DNA of 64,000 bases from Anadara kagoshimensis (taxonomy: Eukaryota > Mollusca > Bivalvia > Arcoida > Arcidae): NCBI GenBank assembly GCA_021292105.1, contig CM037864.1, positions 44,871,109 to 44,935,108 on the forward strand, read 5' to 3'. Position numbers and translations under genes: made by a program. The notes under the pieces are model-generated. The model was not told the origin of the DNA. It searched no databases and saw only the letters and a program-made list of their open reading frames with translations. Below, piece by piece: positions 13,801 through 22,857 of this stretch (the first letter of the stretch is position 1; every line of letters begins with the position of its first letter).

Positions 13801-16800
13801 GTTTACTAACACACGGACGCACGCACAGACGCACACACGCACGGACGCACGCCTCGCCATGCCATAAGCTCACATGGCCTTTGGCCAGGTGAGCTAAAAA
13901 TGCATTTTTCCATAGGGTCCAATGTTAAACTATGTTCCCCGCTGGCAGCCATGTTTTTAGGCGGATCAGAAAAATTTTGGCAGTCTTTGCAAAAGACCTT
14001 CCATACATCATTCCTGTAAAGTTTGGTTAAATTTGCTTCAGTCATTTCTGAGGAAATAGTCAAAAATGCATTTTTCCCATAGGGTCCCATGTTAAATTAT
14101 CTTCTGCACTGGCAGCCATGTTTTTTGGCGGATCAAAATAATTTCGGCAATCTAAGTAAAGGACCTTCTATACATCATTCCTGTAAAATTTGGTTAAAAC
14201 TGGTTCAGGGGTTTCAGAGGAGATAGTTAAAATGTGAAAAGTTTACAGACGGACTGACTGACTGACTGACAGACTGACGGACGACGGACGCCGAGTGATG
14301 GCAAAAGCTCACATGGCCTTTAGGCCAGGTGAGCTAAAAAGGCTGATGGACCTGCTGCCAAACAATCAGTGATTGAAAGTTCCCCAGATCCAATGTCCGG
14401 GACCCTTTGATTTTACATTGCGACCCTTAATATTGAAACTGTAAAAAGGCTGATGGACCTGCTGCCAAACAATCAGTGATTAAAAATTCCCCAGATCCAA
14501 TGTCCGGGACCCTTTGATTTTACATTGCGACCCTTAATATTGAAACTGTAAAAAGGCTGATGGACCTGCTGCCAAACAATCAGTGATTAAAAATTCCCCA
14601 GATCCAATGTCCAGGACCCTTTGATTTTACATTGCTACCCTTAATATTGAAACTGTAAAAAGGCTGATGGACCTGCTGCCAAACAATCAGCGATTAAAAA
14701 TTCCCCAGATCCAATGTCCGGGACCCTTTGATTTTACATTGCGACCCTTGATATTGAAACTGTAAAAAGGCTGATGGACCTGCTGTTTTTGCCAGGATTA
14801 CACTGCCCGCTTTTTCTTTGAGAACTCATGGACTTTTCAATGTTGAAAATGGAATTTTAAAACTTTATAAGGTCGAAAATAAAGGCAATTAAAATTACAT
14901 GTATATTTGTCATTTGCATGACTGGGAGATGCCATAGTCACTCTAAATAAAGTCCAAAGTTTTTCTGTATATCACACATTATACATGTACCTTTCAGTGT
15001 GTTAGCAGGTTTAGGAGGTGGGCCCATCTGCGACACAAGAGTCTGCATCTTCTGGTATGTCAAAGGGGTCTTCCCTCCATTCTTTGAAATTGTCCTAAAA
15101 TTATAAAATTTCAAATATTTACTTGCATTTTGCAAATAGAGTGAATTGCAGTACATGTAATAGATGTTGGAAAATCTTAAGAGAATCATATCATTTCTTC
15201 TCAAAAAGATATACCACTATATGATAATGAGTTATCAGTACGCTCTTTATTTTGTTAAGAATGATGATAGATCACTTAACTATTGCTTGCTTCATACCAT
15301 CTCAGTGACTTTGTGTACAATTACTATTGAATAAAGATAGTTTCCCCTGGGGAAAAATGACTAAATTTTCCCAATTTGATCACGATAATTCCCAAAACAA
15401 CAGTGATATACTAGCAATTTAAATTTACTTAAAATTTTCCCAATTTAAAAGGCAGAAGGTAGTTTTTTTTAAAAATGTAACAAAATCTCTGCATCTACAG
15501 TAAAACCCTCATTATCATTTGTTCAGTCAAATTTTGAATTATAAAGAGGTTTAAAAATAAAGTGAGGGAGGCTTATCAAAAACATATGAAAAATTGGATT
15601 TCGGGGCTTCAAAATGTGGTTTTAGGGACAGTTGTTAGTGTGGCAATAAGCAACATGGCAAAGCTATCCAGGAAAAATAAAATATGGTTTTAGGGACAGT
15701 TGTTAAAGTAACTGACTTATCACCCATTATTCCCTACCTTTCTGTATCATACAATGTATGGGATATACATTTTACTACTTCAATTCCATGCTTCTTAGCT
15801 AGATTCTCAATCTCTTCATCCCTCTTCTTAGCATAAGGCTCAGTGTCAACTTCAAAAGTCAACTTTTTAATATTCCATTTTTTAAACAATACAGGAAATA
15901 CTTCTAATGGCTTGCCTTTGACAACAAACAATCTGAAATAATTTTAGTTCAAAATTCAATAATTGATCGATTGATTGGATGGGGGTTTATTTCCCAGTCA
16001 AGAATATTTCATTTATATTGAGAGGTCACCAGCTATAGGTAAAGTGGCAGAAATTTTTTATCTTTGCAGTGCACGCAAAGCAATGTGCCAGGAGGGTTCT
16101 TCAGTGTACCTTGCCTGTCGTGAGGCATTTTAAGGTCTCTCCCAAAGGACTCTGCGACTTTCATTTATAAAGGCTGAGTGTTTAGCAAAAGAACACTACC
16201 TATTTTCAAGTCTTGGTCAGAACCCCAACAGAATTTGAACCCACAACCTACAACATATGGAGTGAGCACTCTACCAGTCATTATGAAATACCGTCGGACT
16301 GACGGACATGTCCGATAAATTTCACGTCGGTCAGACAATCAACATTAGTAAACCGGACCAAATGTCCGACAGAAATCCGGGGCCGGTATACAACACGCAT
16401 AACACGACAATCATTTGAACACTCTAAACAAGTCATAAAAATGGGTTTACCGCAAACGTTTTAGTGATTGTAAAGCGTCTGTGTCATTTGTATTAAATCC
16501 CATTGCTTACAAACGCATAGATGATACTGATTTCAAGAACGTTAATTTAATTCGATTTCCGGTTTGTATTCCGACTGTAAACATGTTTCAGCTTAAGTAC
16601 GTCTCTGGGGCAATACCAGGAAAGCCAAACAAAAGAACCAGAAGTCCCGACGATACAAACGATCGTAAAAAAAAGTACAAAGAACACAGAAAAGACAGAC
16701 AGTTTAATATTAAGTGGCAAACGGGCCGTGAGTGGCTGAAATTTGACAGTGAAACGTCGTCAATGACTTGTCAAATCATTTTAATTTATTAATCTAAAAT

Positions 16801-17888
16801 CAAATTTATTAATTTCGGTCAGACAAAACTTTGTTCGGTCTAAAGCTGTCTGACCGAATGTCAGACAGAAAAAATTTTAATTTCGTGAAGACTGCTCTAC
16901 CAACTGAGTTACTGTTTAAAACTCAAAATAAAAATACATAGGATTGCACATTTATGTCACAATCATCTATGATTCCATTCCTGGTAGCCAAAATCGCCAT
17001 TAAAAGTAACCTGTTTTAGCAAATTTTGGAAAAATACTGTAAAAAGGACTATATTTTTACAAATTTTGGAAATTTGGCTACTAATTATTTTAAATTTATT
17101 GAAACCTAGAATCATTACATTTAAATCAGAAGTCACTAGTTACAAGTTGATCAAATTTATACATGAACTTTTAGTACAACTTTCAGTAAATATACTGTTT
17201 ATAACACACTGATAATAACATACATGTACATGTAAATGCAATGGAGTAATTGTGTTTTATGCTTCGGTCAAGATTCTTTCACTTTAATATATAAGGCAGT
17301 CAGTTCTAGGATGGTGGAGAAAATCAGAGTGACTGGAAAAAACCATTAACATTTAGCATGCAAACTGACTATAATGACAAGACGGCATGAGATTTTAGAA
17401 TCTTAAAAGGATGACCCATGTGAGGGCAAGAAATGAAAGTCACCACCGAGATGGGATTGGGATAAAAGCTATATGAAAAAACGTATTAAATGCTGGATGA
17501 CTGACAACGTGATTACAGGTCCTTTCGTAAGATGAGTTATCCAAATTATTTAAAAGCAACCTTCCCTATCTACCAACATCTAAAAATTTGTACATTAAGC
17601 CTTAATTACCAAACAGTTAAGCATTAATCCAGCATTTATGTACATGTATTATTATTTGAAAATAAGAAAACCAAACCTTGAGTTAATCTGTTTGAGGTTA
17701 TTATCTAAATCTTGTAATGACTGAAGAAGAAACCTCCATCTGTTGATTCCGACATTAGCATTACTACAAAACCAGGGATCTAACACGAATAAAGGCTGAA
17801 CACTATCTACATCCTTACAAGCAGCTAACAATGCAGGGTTGTCATGGATACGCAATCCCTTTCTAAACCAGTGAATTGATCTAGACAT
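4892..17888 (-). CDS. (6-4) photolyase (cryptochrome/photolyase family), 10 coding exons
   Basis: DNA repair flavoprotein that uses blue light to reverse UV (6-4) photoproducts; nuclear. Coding exons, in order: 17677-17888, 15738-15932, 14991-15094, 10468-10622, 9865-10011, 8672-8836, 7915-8055, 6456-6607, 5779-5999, 4892-4995. All introns are GT-AG and phases agree, giving 531 residues. The N-terminal photolyase domain starts [20 protein letters not shown]. The FAD-binding half has [37 protein letters not shown] (exon 7) and [13 protein letters not shown]. His349 and His353 match the two catalytic histidines of animal (6-4) photolyases. Details such as [17 protein letters not shown] and [20 protein letters not shown] fit (6-4) photolyase better than clock CRY1/2. 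The C-terminus is a short lysine-rich tail, probably a nuclear signal, with no long CRY tail. The start follows an acceptor at 17893, so the first exon is probably non-coding. Residue Gly351 replaces the usual Ala in HHLARH. Clock cryptochrome is the main alternative. Confidence 0.95.
5062..5230. repeat. Family F dispersed repeat copy (photolyase intron 9)*
   Basis: *The intron between exons 9 and 10. Family F members share TGGAGTAATxGTGTTTTAT, CAAGATTCxTTxACTT, CAGTTCTGGGATGGTGGAGGAAA, and CCACTGACCTTCGGCAAGC followed by CTGACAAACTTTC. This copy has the order GTGGAGTAATGGTGTTTTAT, AAGATTCTTTTACTTA, CTTGGAAGGTGAGGGAAAC and CGGCAAGCAAACTGACA. It is a non-coding dispersed repeat, possibly a SINE body; I see no tRNA-like head here. 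Confidence 0.7.
6895..7706 (+). mobile_element. Non-autonomous element with GCTCACCTG/CAGGTGAGC ends and tandem core
   Basis: The left end reads GAGGCTCAGTGTGGCTGAGCC (a hairpin) followed by CGCTCACCTG. The right end reads GGTCTTTGGCCAGGTGAGC. The terminal CTCACCTG words are inverted relative to each other. The core holds four roughly 166-bp units (starts near 6972, 7136, 7300, 7467), each with CATAGGGTCCAATGT, CTGGCAGCCATGTTTT and CATTCCTGTAAAGTTTGGTT. No transposase is present. It lies in the intron between photolyase exons 7 and 8. Confidence 0.75.
9325..9560. repeat. Family F dispersed repeat copy
   Basis: Contains GTGGAGTAATAGTGTTTTAC, CAAGATTCATTCACTTTTAT, GGGATGGTGGAGGAAA and CTTCGACAAGCCAAATGACA, in the same order as other family F copies. 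It lies in the intron between photolyase exons 5 and 6. Confidence 0.75.
11260..11465. repeat. Small foldback element, about 33-bp inverted arms
   Basis: GGACGAACACCAACATCTTC then AGATATTG near 11261-11289 is matched in inverse orientation by CAATATCTGAAGATGTTGG then TGTACGTCC near 11433-11464. The arms differ at about one position and enclose about 145 bp without coding content. A MITE or foldback insertion in the intron between exons 3 and 4 is the simplest reading. Confidence 0.7.
11652..11736. repeat. Orphan unit of the 107-bp tandem repeat, left of inserted element
   Basis: This stretch contains ACAATCGGTGATTAAAAATT, CCCCAGATCCAATGTCCG and TTGATATTGAAACTGTAA. These are the words of the 107-bp units at 14341-14784. 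It is therefore the left part of the same array, cut off by the element at 11737-14336. Confidence 0.85.
11737..14336 (+). mobile_element. Composite element with CTCACCTG termini and two minisatellite cores
   Basis: The left end is CAAGAGGCCCAATAGGGCCT (hairpin) then GTACCGCTCACCTGG. The right end is GGCCTTTAGGCCAGGTGAGC. Two inner copies of the right end occur at about 13545 and 13895, each preceded by a run of GGACGCACGCACAGACGC-type sequence. The left core (about 11858-13010) has eight units of about 146 bp with TGTGACCTTGACCTTT. The right core (about 13550-14230) shares the 166-bp units of the element at 6895-7706. No transposase is seen. The element splits a 107-bp tandem array. Confidence 0.75.
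11858..13010. repeat. Minisatellite core, about 146-bp unit, about 8 copies
   Basis: Units start near 11858, 12004, 12148, 12296, 12440, 12584, 12732 and 12878. Two subtypes alternate: one with TTCGCATCTGTGACCTTGACC and one with TTGCTACTGTGACCTTGACC, followed by ATACCTACAACATTCTAATA and ACATGCCTATACAAAAAGTT. Every unit carries TGACCTTGA, the reverse complement of the extended nuclear-receptor half-site TCAAGGTCA. Confidence 0.85.
14341..14784. repeat. Tandem repeat, 107-bp unit, 4 copies plus partial
   Basis: GGCTGATGGACCTGCTG recurs at 14341, 14448, 14555, 14662 and 14769, an exact 107-bp period. Units are nearly identical, so the array is young or homogenised. It lies in the intron between exons 3 and 4 of the photolyase gene. 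Confidence 0.95.
15975..16276 (-). mobile_element. tRNA-derived SINE, interrupted by hAT-like insertion
   Basis: Read on the minus strand, the head has an A-box-like GGTAGAGTGCTCACTCC and a B-box-like GGGTTCAAATTCTG, both hallmarks of a tRNA-derived pol III promoter. The body follows with a segment (AGTGCACGCAAAG on the plus strand) resembling the one near 21360-21400. The 5' end of the head is displaced to 16903-16915 (AACTCAGTTG on the minus strand) by the element at 16277-16894. Confidence 0.75.
16277..16894. mobile_element. hAT-like non-autonomous element with internal transposase remnant
   Basis: CTCTACCA occurs at 16269-16276 and again at 16895-16902, an 8-bp target-site duplication inside the SINE A box. 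The ends pair as CAGTCATTATGAAAT against CAGTCTTCACGAAAT (12 of 15 identical, the first two bases shared with the duplication). Inside, 16481-16792 is open on the plus strand and includes [18 protein letters not shown]. That is like the W-x-EWL-x-F/Y...M-x-C stretch at the N-terminus of TTF/ZNF862-type hAT-related proteins; the second Cys is missing. The inner words GGTCAGACA and TGTCCGA are repeated in both orientations near the ends. Confidence 0.6.
16966..17110. repeat. MITE family M copy (diverged)
   Basis: Shares TTCCATTCCTGGTAGCCAAA, TCGCCATT, AAAAAGGACTATATTTT and GGCTACTAATTATTTTAAAT with copies at 57060-57236 and 58343-58512. The ends (TTTCCAT / ATTGAAACCTAG) are inverted. It lies in the intron between photolyase exons 1 and 2. 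Confidence 0.75.
17240..17420. repeat. Family F dispersed repeat copy
   Basis: Contains TGGAGTAATTGTGTTTTATG, CAAGATTCTTTCACTTTAAT, CAGTTCTAGGATGGTGGAGA and CATGCAAACTGAC in family order. It lies in the intron between photolyase exons 1 and 2. Confidence 0.75.
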
Positions 17889-18983
17889 TATTTCTGAAAA
17901 GAGAAAATATAAAGATATCATCAAGTTGTTTAAGGCAATATATTTATATTATTTTTGGAGAATGTGACCAATAATATGACTATTTTTCTCAAACATTATA
18001 TAAGGATTGATATTAGCAGGGGCCCAGTAGCCCATGGCTCCTAAGAATCAGCCTGGGTTCCGAACTTTTTAGACATTTTAGCTATTTTTTACTACTAAAG
18101 CTTTTTTTCTGAAGTGAGCTTGGCCCTTTGGTCATAATAGTTAAGATTCATCTCCGTTATATTTCTTATTTGGTGGATGTTATTAGCATGTATTTTTATA
18201 CCCGTTTAACCGTAGGCATGTAACTTCATACATCGATTGAATAGGATTAAATAGTCCAATTTTGAATTAAACAAAATTTTATTGATATTTTTCCAAAAAG
18301 TTGCTGTCTAAATGATTGATGATCGATCTTTGATCGTGATGAACTGCAAAAAACTCTGACCGCAAGACGAAAACAAAATGGCGAATCTAAAACCGTATTT
18401 AATTTTTTTTTCAAAATAATCTATTTTATGACCCAAATATGACAAATTTCTTTTGTTTAAACTTTAATTATAAATAGATTTATAGCCAATCATAAAGTTA
18501 TAAAGCCCATGTACATGTCTACTATATAATATGGGTATAAAAATATGTGGTAATAACACATTTGTTATTGACATGTACGGGGCAATAACCACTTCATTCT
18601 TATTTTTCAAAGATAATCCAGCACGTTACAGCCAAAATTAGGGTCATTATATAATGAATAGATGATTGTGATTTGTTACATTTGTGAAGATGCATACAAA
18701 CGGACTTTCATATTATTCTATAACTAAGTTGTGCTAACAGACAACTGACAGTTACCAATGGTGAGATTTTTGCTCAAAAGTGATTTAATAAATTTAACCC
18801 GATTCAAGAACCCCATGTTTGTCTAATCGTCGAGTGGCTGAAAGCCGCTGATTTAGATACAAAAATTATATTAGCATGGTCAATCTGATAAAATTATCGA
18901 TGTTTGGGGTTTGTTAGGTTACAACCGAACTTACACTTTGCGACACACTCGACCGTTTTAAGAGTTTTTACAGACCTACTGCA
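17889..18983 (-). promoter_or_regulatory. 5' region of photolyase: acceptor at 17893 and candidate upstream donor at 18934
   Basis: On the minus strand, CTCTTTTCAG ends at 17894, five bases before the ATG, so the coding start sits just after a splice acceptor. A consensus donor GTAAGT (18934 down to 18929) preceded by CGCAAAGT is the best upstream partner that I see. It would define a non-coding first exon ending at 18935. The region between is AT-rich with no other feature that I can support. Confidence 0.4.
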
Positions 18984-19059
18984 CACGTTTAATATTCCCA
19001 GATTCCCGTGGTTCTATTCCACTGCAGCTTGTAAACATCGTGCGCACATGGTTATGTAA
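18984..19059. promoter_or_regulatory. Candidate E'-box and D-box near photolyase transcription start
   Basis: CACGTT at 18984-18989 is an E'-box and TTATGTAA at 19052-19059 is an exact D-box (PAR-bZIP/E4BP4) match. They lie 50-125 bp upstream of the candidate first-exon donor. D-boxes and E-boxes are known to drive light-induced photolyase and clock genes in fish. Function here is inference. Confidence 0.35.
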
Positions 19060-19386
19060 TAACATACTTCCGGATATCAAAATTCCCGGGAAAAGGTTTA
19101 CAACTCGTGACCATGTGACTTTGTAATACGTATACAAAACTAGTTATTCCCCTTGAATTACAAAAATGTATGTAATTATAATTATTTTATATCTTAATTT
19201 TAAAAACACAAACAATAACACTCTTAAATTTAAAAAATTATATTTAAATAAAAATATTACACATTTATATGTAAAAATGTTAAACTGTGATCAAAGAATT
19301 GATCTTATTTTGTGAAACTTTACAATAAACACCATGACCTAATTCGCCGCGAGGGATTTATATTGTAATAAGAACATTGTGTAAGC

Positions 19387-19550
19387 ATACTTACCTGGTA
19401 CAGGGGATACCGTGATCCGCAAGGCGGTTCCCCCAGGACGAGGCCTTTCCATTGCACTCCGGTTAGGCTGAATCCTGCGATTGCCCCAAATGTGGGCAAC
19501 TCGGGTACGTAATTTTTTAGTGTGGGGGACTGCGTTCGCGCTATCCCCCG
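19387..19550 (+). ncRNA. U1: U1 spliceosomal snRNA
   Basis: U1 pairs with 5' splice sites in the nucleus. The 164-nt sequence starts ATACTTACCTGG, the invariant U1 5' end complementary to the 5' splice site. Stem-loop II keeps CCATTGCACTCCGG, the U1A-binding loop. Stem-loop III has CCCCAAATGTGGG. The Sm site is AATTTTTTAG (19511-19520) and stem-loop IV is GGGGGACTGCGTTCGCGCT ending in ATCCCCC. Several stems show paired changes relative to human U1 (CAGGA/TCCTG, TTGCCC/GGGCAA, ACCG/CGGT), so the fold is preserved. The U1-70K loop is unusual: GATCCGCAAGG instead of GATCACGAAGG. A stretch like a 3' box (GTTAACAAACTCCCAAGAAA) lies about 15 nt downstream. The gene points away from the photolyase gene. 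Confidence 0.92.
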
Positions 19551-20002
19551 AAAAATCCAAATCAATGTTAACAAACTCCCAAGAAAGTGTCCAGGACAAA
19601 ACGTGACACTTAACAAATGACTTCATATTATTCAAAATCTGCATATCCATACCAGAGACACCTTCAATAGGTGATTATGACGGTTAAAAATGTACTTTTC
19701 AACAAGATCAAGAATGATCAAATTTCGGGAAATTTATGAGTAAAATAACTGCAATCAGCGTTTTCAAACGATCTTTCGAGCAACACTTGTATAGTGTATC
19801 TTATAGTCGCTGAAAATATCCAGAACATAGACGGTTCTTTCGTTGGATGAGGTCTTAAAACCAATTTATTATAATATATATTTAATGAGAGAGAAAGAAG
19901 TTATAGCTGTAATTAACTCATTGGAAATATTAAGATATGTATTTCATTCAGAACTAGCAAATGTTACATGCATGTTAAAATGACATCATAAATATCATCA
20001 TT

Positions 20003-20370
20003 TAAGAAATGACATTCTGATCATGGTATTTCAAGGGGTAATGAAAGAATTTCATTTTAAGAGTATTTCACCATGAGCAGAAATTTTAATAAATATTTTG
20101 TACCTTGGCGCTATTTTTTCCATATTAATTTTGCTCGTGTGATTTAGGGTTTTTAGCCATGCGAGATCGGCGTGTCTCACATGACCACGCGACCCCTGTG
20201 TAGGACATGACGTAATATTGCGGGCAAATTGATACACATCAAGGGTCATGACCCACATTGTCTTAGACTTTCATTGGGATTGCTTCGGTATGTTTCATCG
20301 AAGACAGGTACTGAGTCATATTGTAAATATTACCCCTTGAAATACCATGAGCAGAAATGTCATTTCTTAT
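20003..20370. mobile_element. Foldback/MITE with about 42-bp terminal inverted repeats
   Basis: AAGAAATGACATTCTGATCA followed by TGGTATTTCAAGGGGTAAT at 20003-20042 is matched in inverse orientation at 20329-20370 (ATTACCCCTTGAAATACCAT then GAGCAGAAATGTCATTTCTT). The inner 18 bp are perfectly inverted. The interior has no coding capacity. Confidence 0.75.
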
Positions 20371-20625
20371 ATTTACAATAAATATTTTGTACCTTTGCGC
20401 TATTTTGTCCATATCTGCGAGTGTGATATAGAGTTTTTAGCCATGCGAGATTGGCGTATCTCACATGACCACGCGACCCCCTGTGTAGAACATGACGTAA
20501 TATTGCGGGAAAATTGATACACATCAAGGGTCATGACCCCCATTGTCTTTCATTGGGAATTATTGAAATACAATTGCCTCTGTATGTTTCATCGAAGACA
20601 GGTCATATTGTAAATATACACCGAA
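20065..20625. repeat. Tandem duplication, about 285-bp unit x2
   Basis: ACCATGAGCAGAAAT, AATAAATATTTTGTACCTT, TTTTTAGCCATGCGAGAT, ACATGACGTAATATTGCGGG, CACATCAAGGGTCATGACCC and TATGTTTCATCGAAGACAGG occur once from about 20070 and again from about 20344, in the same order. Each copy holds the perfect 12-bp palindrome GGGTCATGACCC. Confidence 0.85.
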
Positions 20626-21118
20626 CAAAGTCAGGGAAGACTTTGGAAGAATTAATTTTTAAAAATCACATGTCGTAAAAATAGGGTTAACAAAAATTGT
20701 CTTCCAAAACCCCTTTGCATAACTAAATGGGTTGCAATAATTATATATGTTTGCGTTTTTGCTTTTTACCTGTTTAACGGTTTAGCAATAGCAGCAACCG
20801 TTGGCCTAAATGCATTGACAGGGTCTATTGGTACAAAAATTAGCCTAACCAACATAACGAGTTTACTGAAATTTGATTCCAATTAAAATGGCCCGGTGGT
20901 TTCAGAGACTGTCAGCCAAAACCATTACATATGTTCTGAGAACATGAAAATGCGTACGGACGCACGCTTCACCATGATGGCAAGCTCAGTTGGCTAAAAT
21001 TTCTGTTCACTTCCGGCACTGGGCATAACGAAAAAAAGTGTGATGAGCCGGTTCGTTTTGATCATAGTAGCTGAAATTGTGATGTTGGTTTGAGTTTCTA
21101 AACTACATTGTTGTATAC

Positions 21119-22124
21119 AGTGGCGTAGCTTGAAAGGAATAAATGTGCAAGCCTAGTGCCAAAGCCACCAAACGAGCCGTAGTCGCTACAATTGTTACAG
21201 GTTGCATCCACCCCCGGAAATTTTTTGAAAAAATGTAACAATTAAGTGCATTTTTCAGCATTTTCAATCAATATTTACATGGTTAAGATTTGTTTTTATG
21301 TCACGTGTCCTTCGATGTCTGACTCACAGTGGGTGTTGCATCGTTAAAGAGCCTTAATTGCACATAACCCTGAGCGCACTGCAAAGACAAAAATTCTGTC
21401 ACTTCACCTACACTGAGCTGGCCAGTGACCAGTCTCGATATTTACTAAAAGTGAAATATTCTTCACTTGGACGTAAAATCTCATTCAATCAATGAATCAA
21501 TCTTGCTCTCTGACGTAATCTGCGAAGAAACAACTCTATAGATCAAAGATGTAGACATATCTGGGTCTAAGGATTATAGATTAACCAATAATGTCCCGCT
21601 TAACAAGAAGATACGCAACATTGAGCGTGGTCTACACCTTGGCGGATGGCCGTGATTTCCACAGCTCGAACAACCAGTCCACTTTCTATCATTCTATTTT
21701 ATTCTGTCCGGAATCATATAGGGCCTCGGTCACCTGATTAGGAAACTAAAGTTGATTACCCAAGGTCAGAAGGTGAAGATGTCATGAAAAGTTATAGTTT
21801 AATGCTTTCATTCCTCATAACTTTAATAGTAATTTGAGCTGGATCAGGGTATTTGGGCTCACATGCATTCCAGGAAAATGTACACGGCTTACTAATTAGA
21901 CGAACACATTGGCTTATAACTACTAGACTGGCTAGGAGCGAGACCAATTTTTCTGTTTAAGACTCTTGAAGTTTGAAAAAACATAGTTTTATTTTTGCAA
22001 TATTTTGTATTTTATTTTCATTCGTACATAATGATAGGCTGAAATTAAATTTTGATTTTTTTATATATAAAAAAAAAATTATGTGCAAGCACTGGATTAT
22101 TGGCTTATATGCACGCTATGCCAC
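21119..22124. mobile_element. Possible hAT-type element with CAGTGGCGTAGC ends
   Basis: CAGTGGCGTAGC at about 21119 is matched by GCTATGCCACTG ending at about 22124. TGTGCAAGC follows the left end and appears inverted-near the right end. The interior contains a SINE-like fragment (around 21300-21500) but no transposase. I could not find a clean 8-bp target-site duplication, so this is tentative. Confidence 0.4.
21300..21500. repeat. SINE body fragment
   Basis: ACCCTGAGCGCACTGCAAAG, then TCTGTCACTTCACCTACACT, and a 3' run ending CAATCAATGAATCAATC resemble the body of the tRNA-derived SINE at 15975-16276. The tRNA-like head is not visible. Confidence 0.45.
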
Positions 22125-22262
22125 TGGGATATCTATAGGCCATATGACGGAAAGTGTCTTCTGTAAAACCTTGAATTTGACGTCAATCGTAATATTAAAT
22201 GAAGACGGAAAGTCCGAAACTGTATCATGTTTAAAACGCCTTCAGAGAAAACTTAAAGCTAC

Positions 22263-22300
22263 GTTTTTTTTTTTTGTTTTTTTTTTTTTTTTTTTTTTTT
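22263..22300. repeat. Poly(T) tract (poly(A) on the minus strand)
   Basis: A T run of about 38 bases with one G. It could be the poly(A) tail of a retroposed sequence on the minus strand, but no parent sequence is recognisable to its right. Confidence 0.6.
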
Positions 22301-22857
22301 AATGATACAACTGGTATCAAGGTCAAGACAGAGACACATAAATTGGTCAAGACAAAAAAAACTAACGTTTTAGACCAGTTCCAGAACAATCTGTTTCCTT
22401 ACCGCAAATTTTCAGAAATATATTAGGACTCGGTCTAATTGTGTTGTCCATAGAAGTAACTCCAAGACCACACTCTATACAGTAGCATTTTACAGGATGC
22501 TATACTTAGTTCGGTGATCCCAACGTGGCTGGAGTTCCACAGAAAAAGAAGAAGAATGGCCTCATGATTCCTTTCATTCGAAAACTCAAGAAAATCCATT
22601 CGAACAACGATTCGAGGAAAGAGGTAAATTATGAAAGTTATAATCTAAATTATTTTGAACTATGCTTTATCGTGTTGAGATTTCATAAACGCTCGTGCCT
22701 GATGGTATCAATATGGAATTAAAGCCATAAGTCAGGAATGAAGATTTCACGTTTTGTATCATATAAATTTACTTTCAAGGGGGATAAGATTAGGGTTCAG
22801 CAAGATAAAAAAGTTCATGTTTATTTTCATATAGGGCCTATATCTGAAACCATTTAA

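Noticed and set aside
16481-16792. Possible stand-alone gene of 103 codons
   Set aside because: It lies wholly inside the hAT-like element with a target-site duplication and looks like a transposase-derived remnant with a missing Cys.
19320-19650. Two overlapping minus-strand open frames of about 100 codons
   Set aside because: They run antisense through the U1 snRNA sequence; the conserved signal is the RNA on the plus strand.
21119-22124. Firm call of a hAT element from CAGTGGCGTAGC ends
   Set aside because: Only the outer 12 bp pair well and no matching 8-bp duplication is visible; kept as tentative only.
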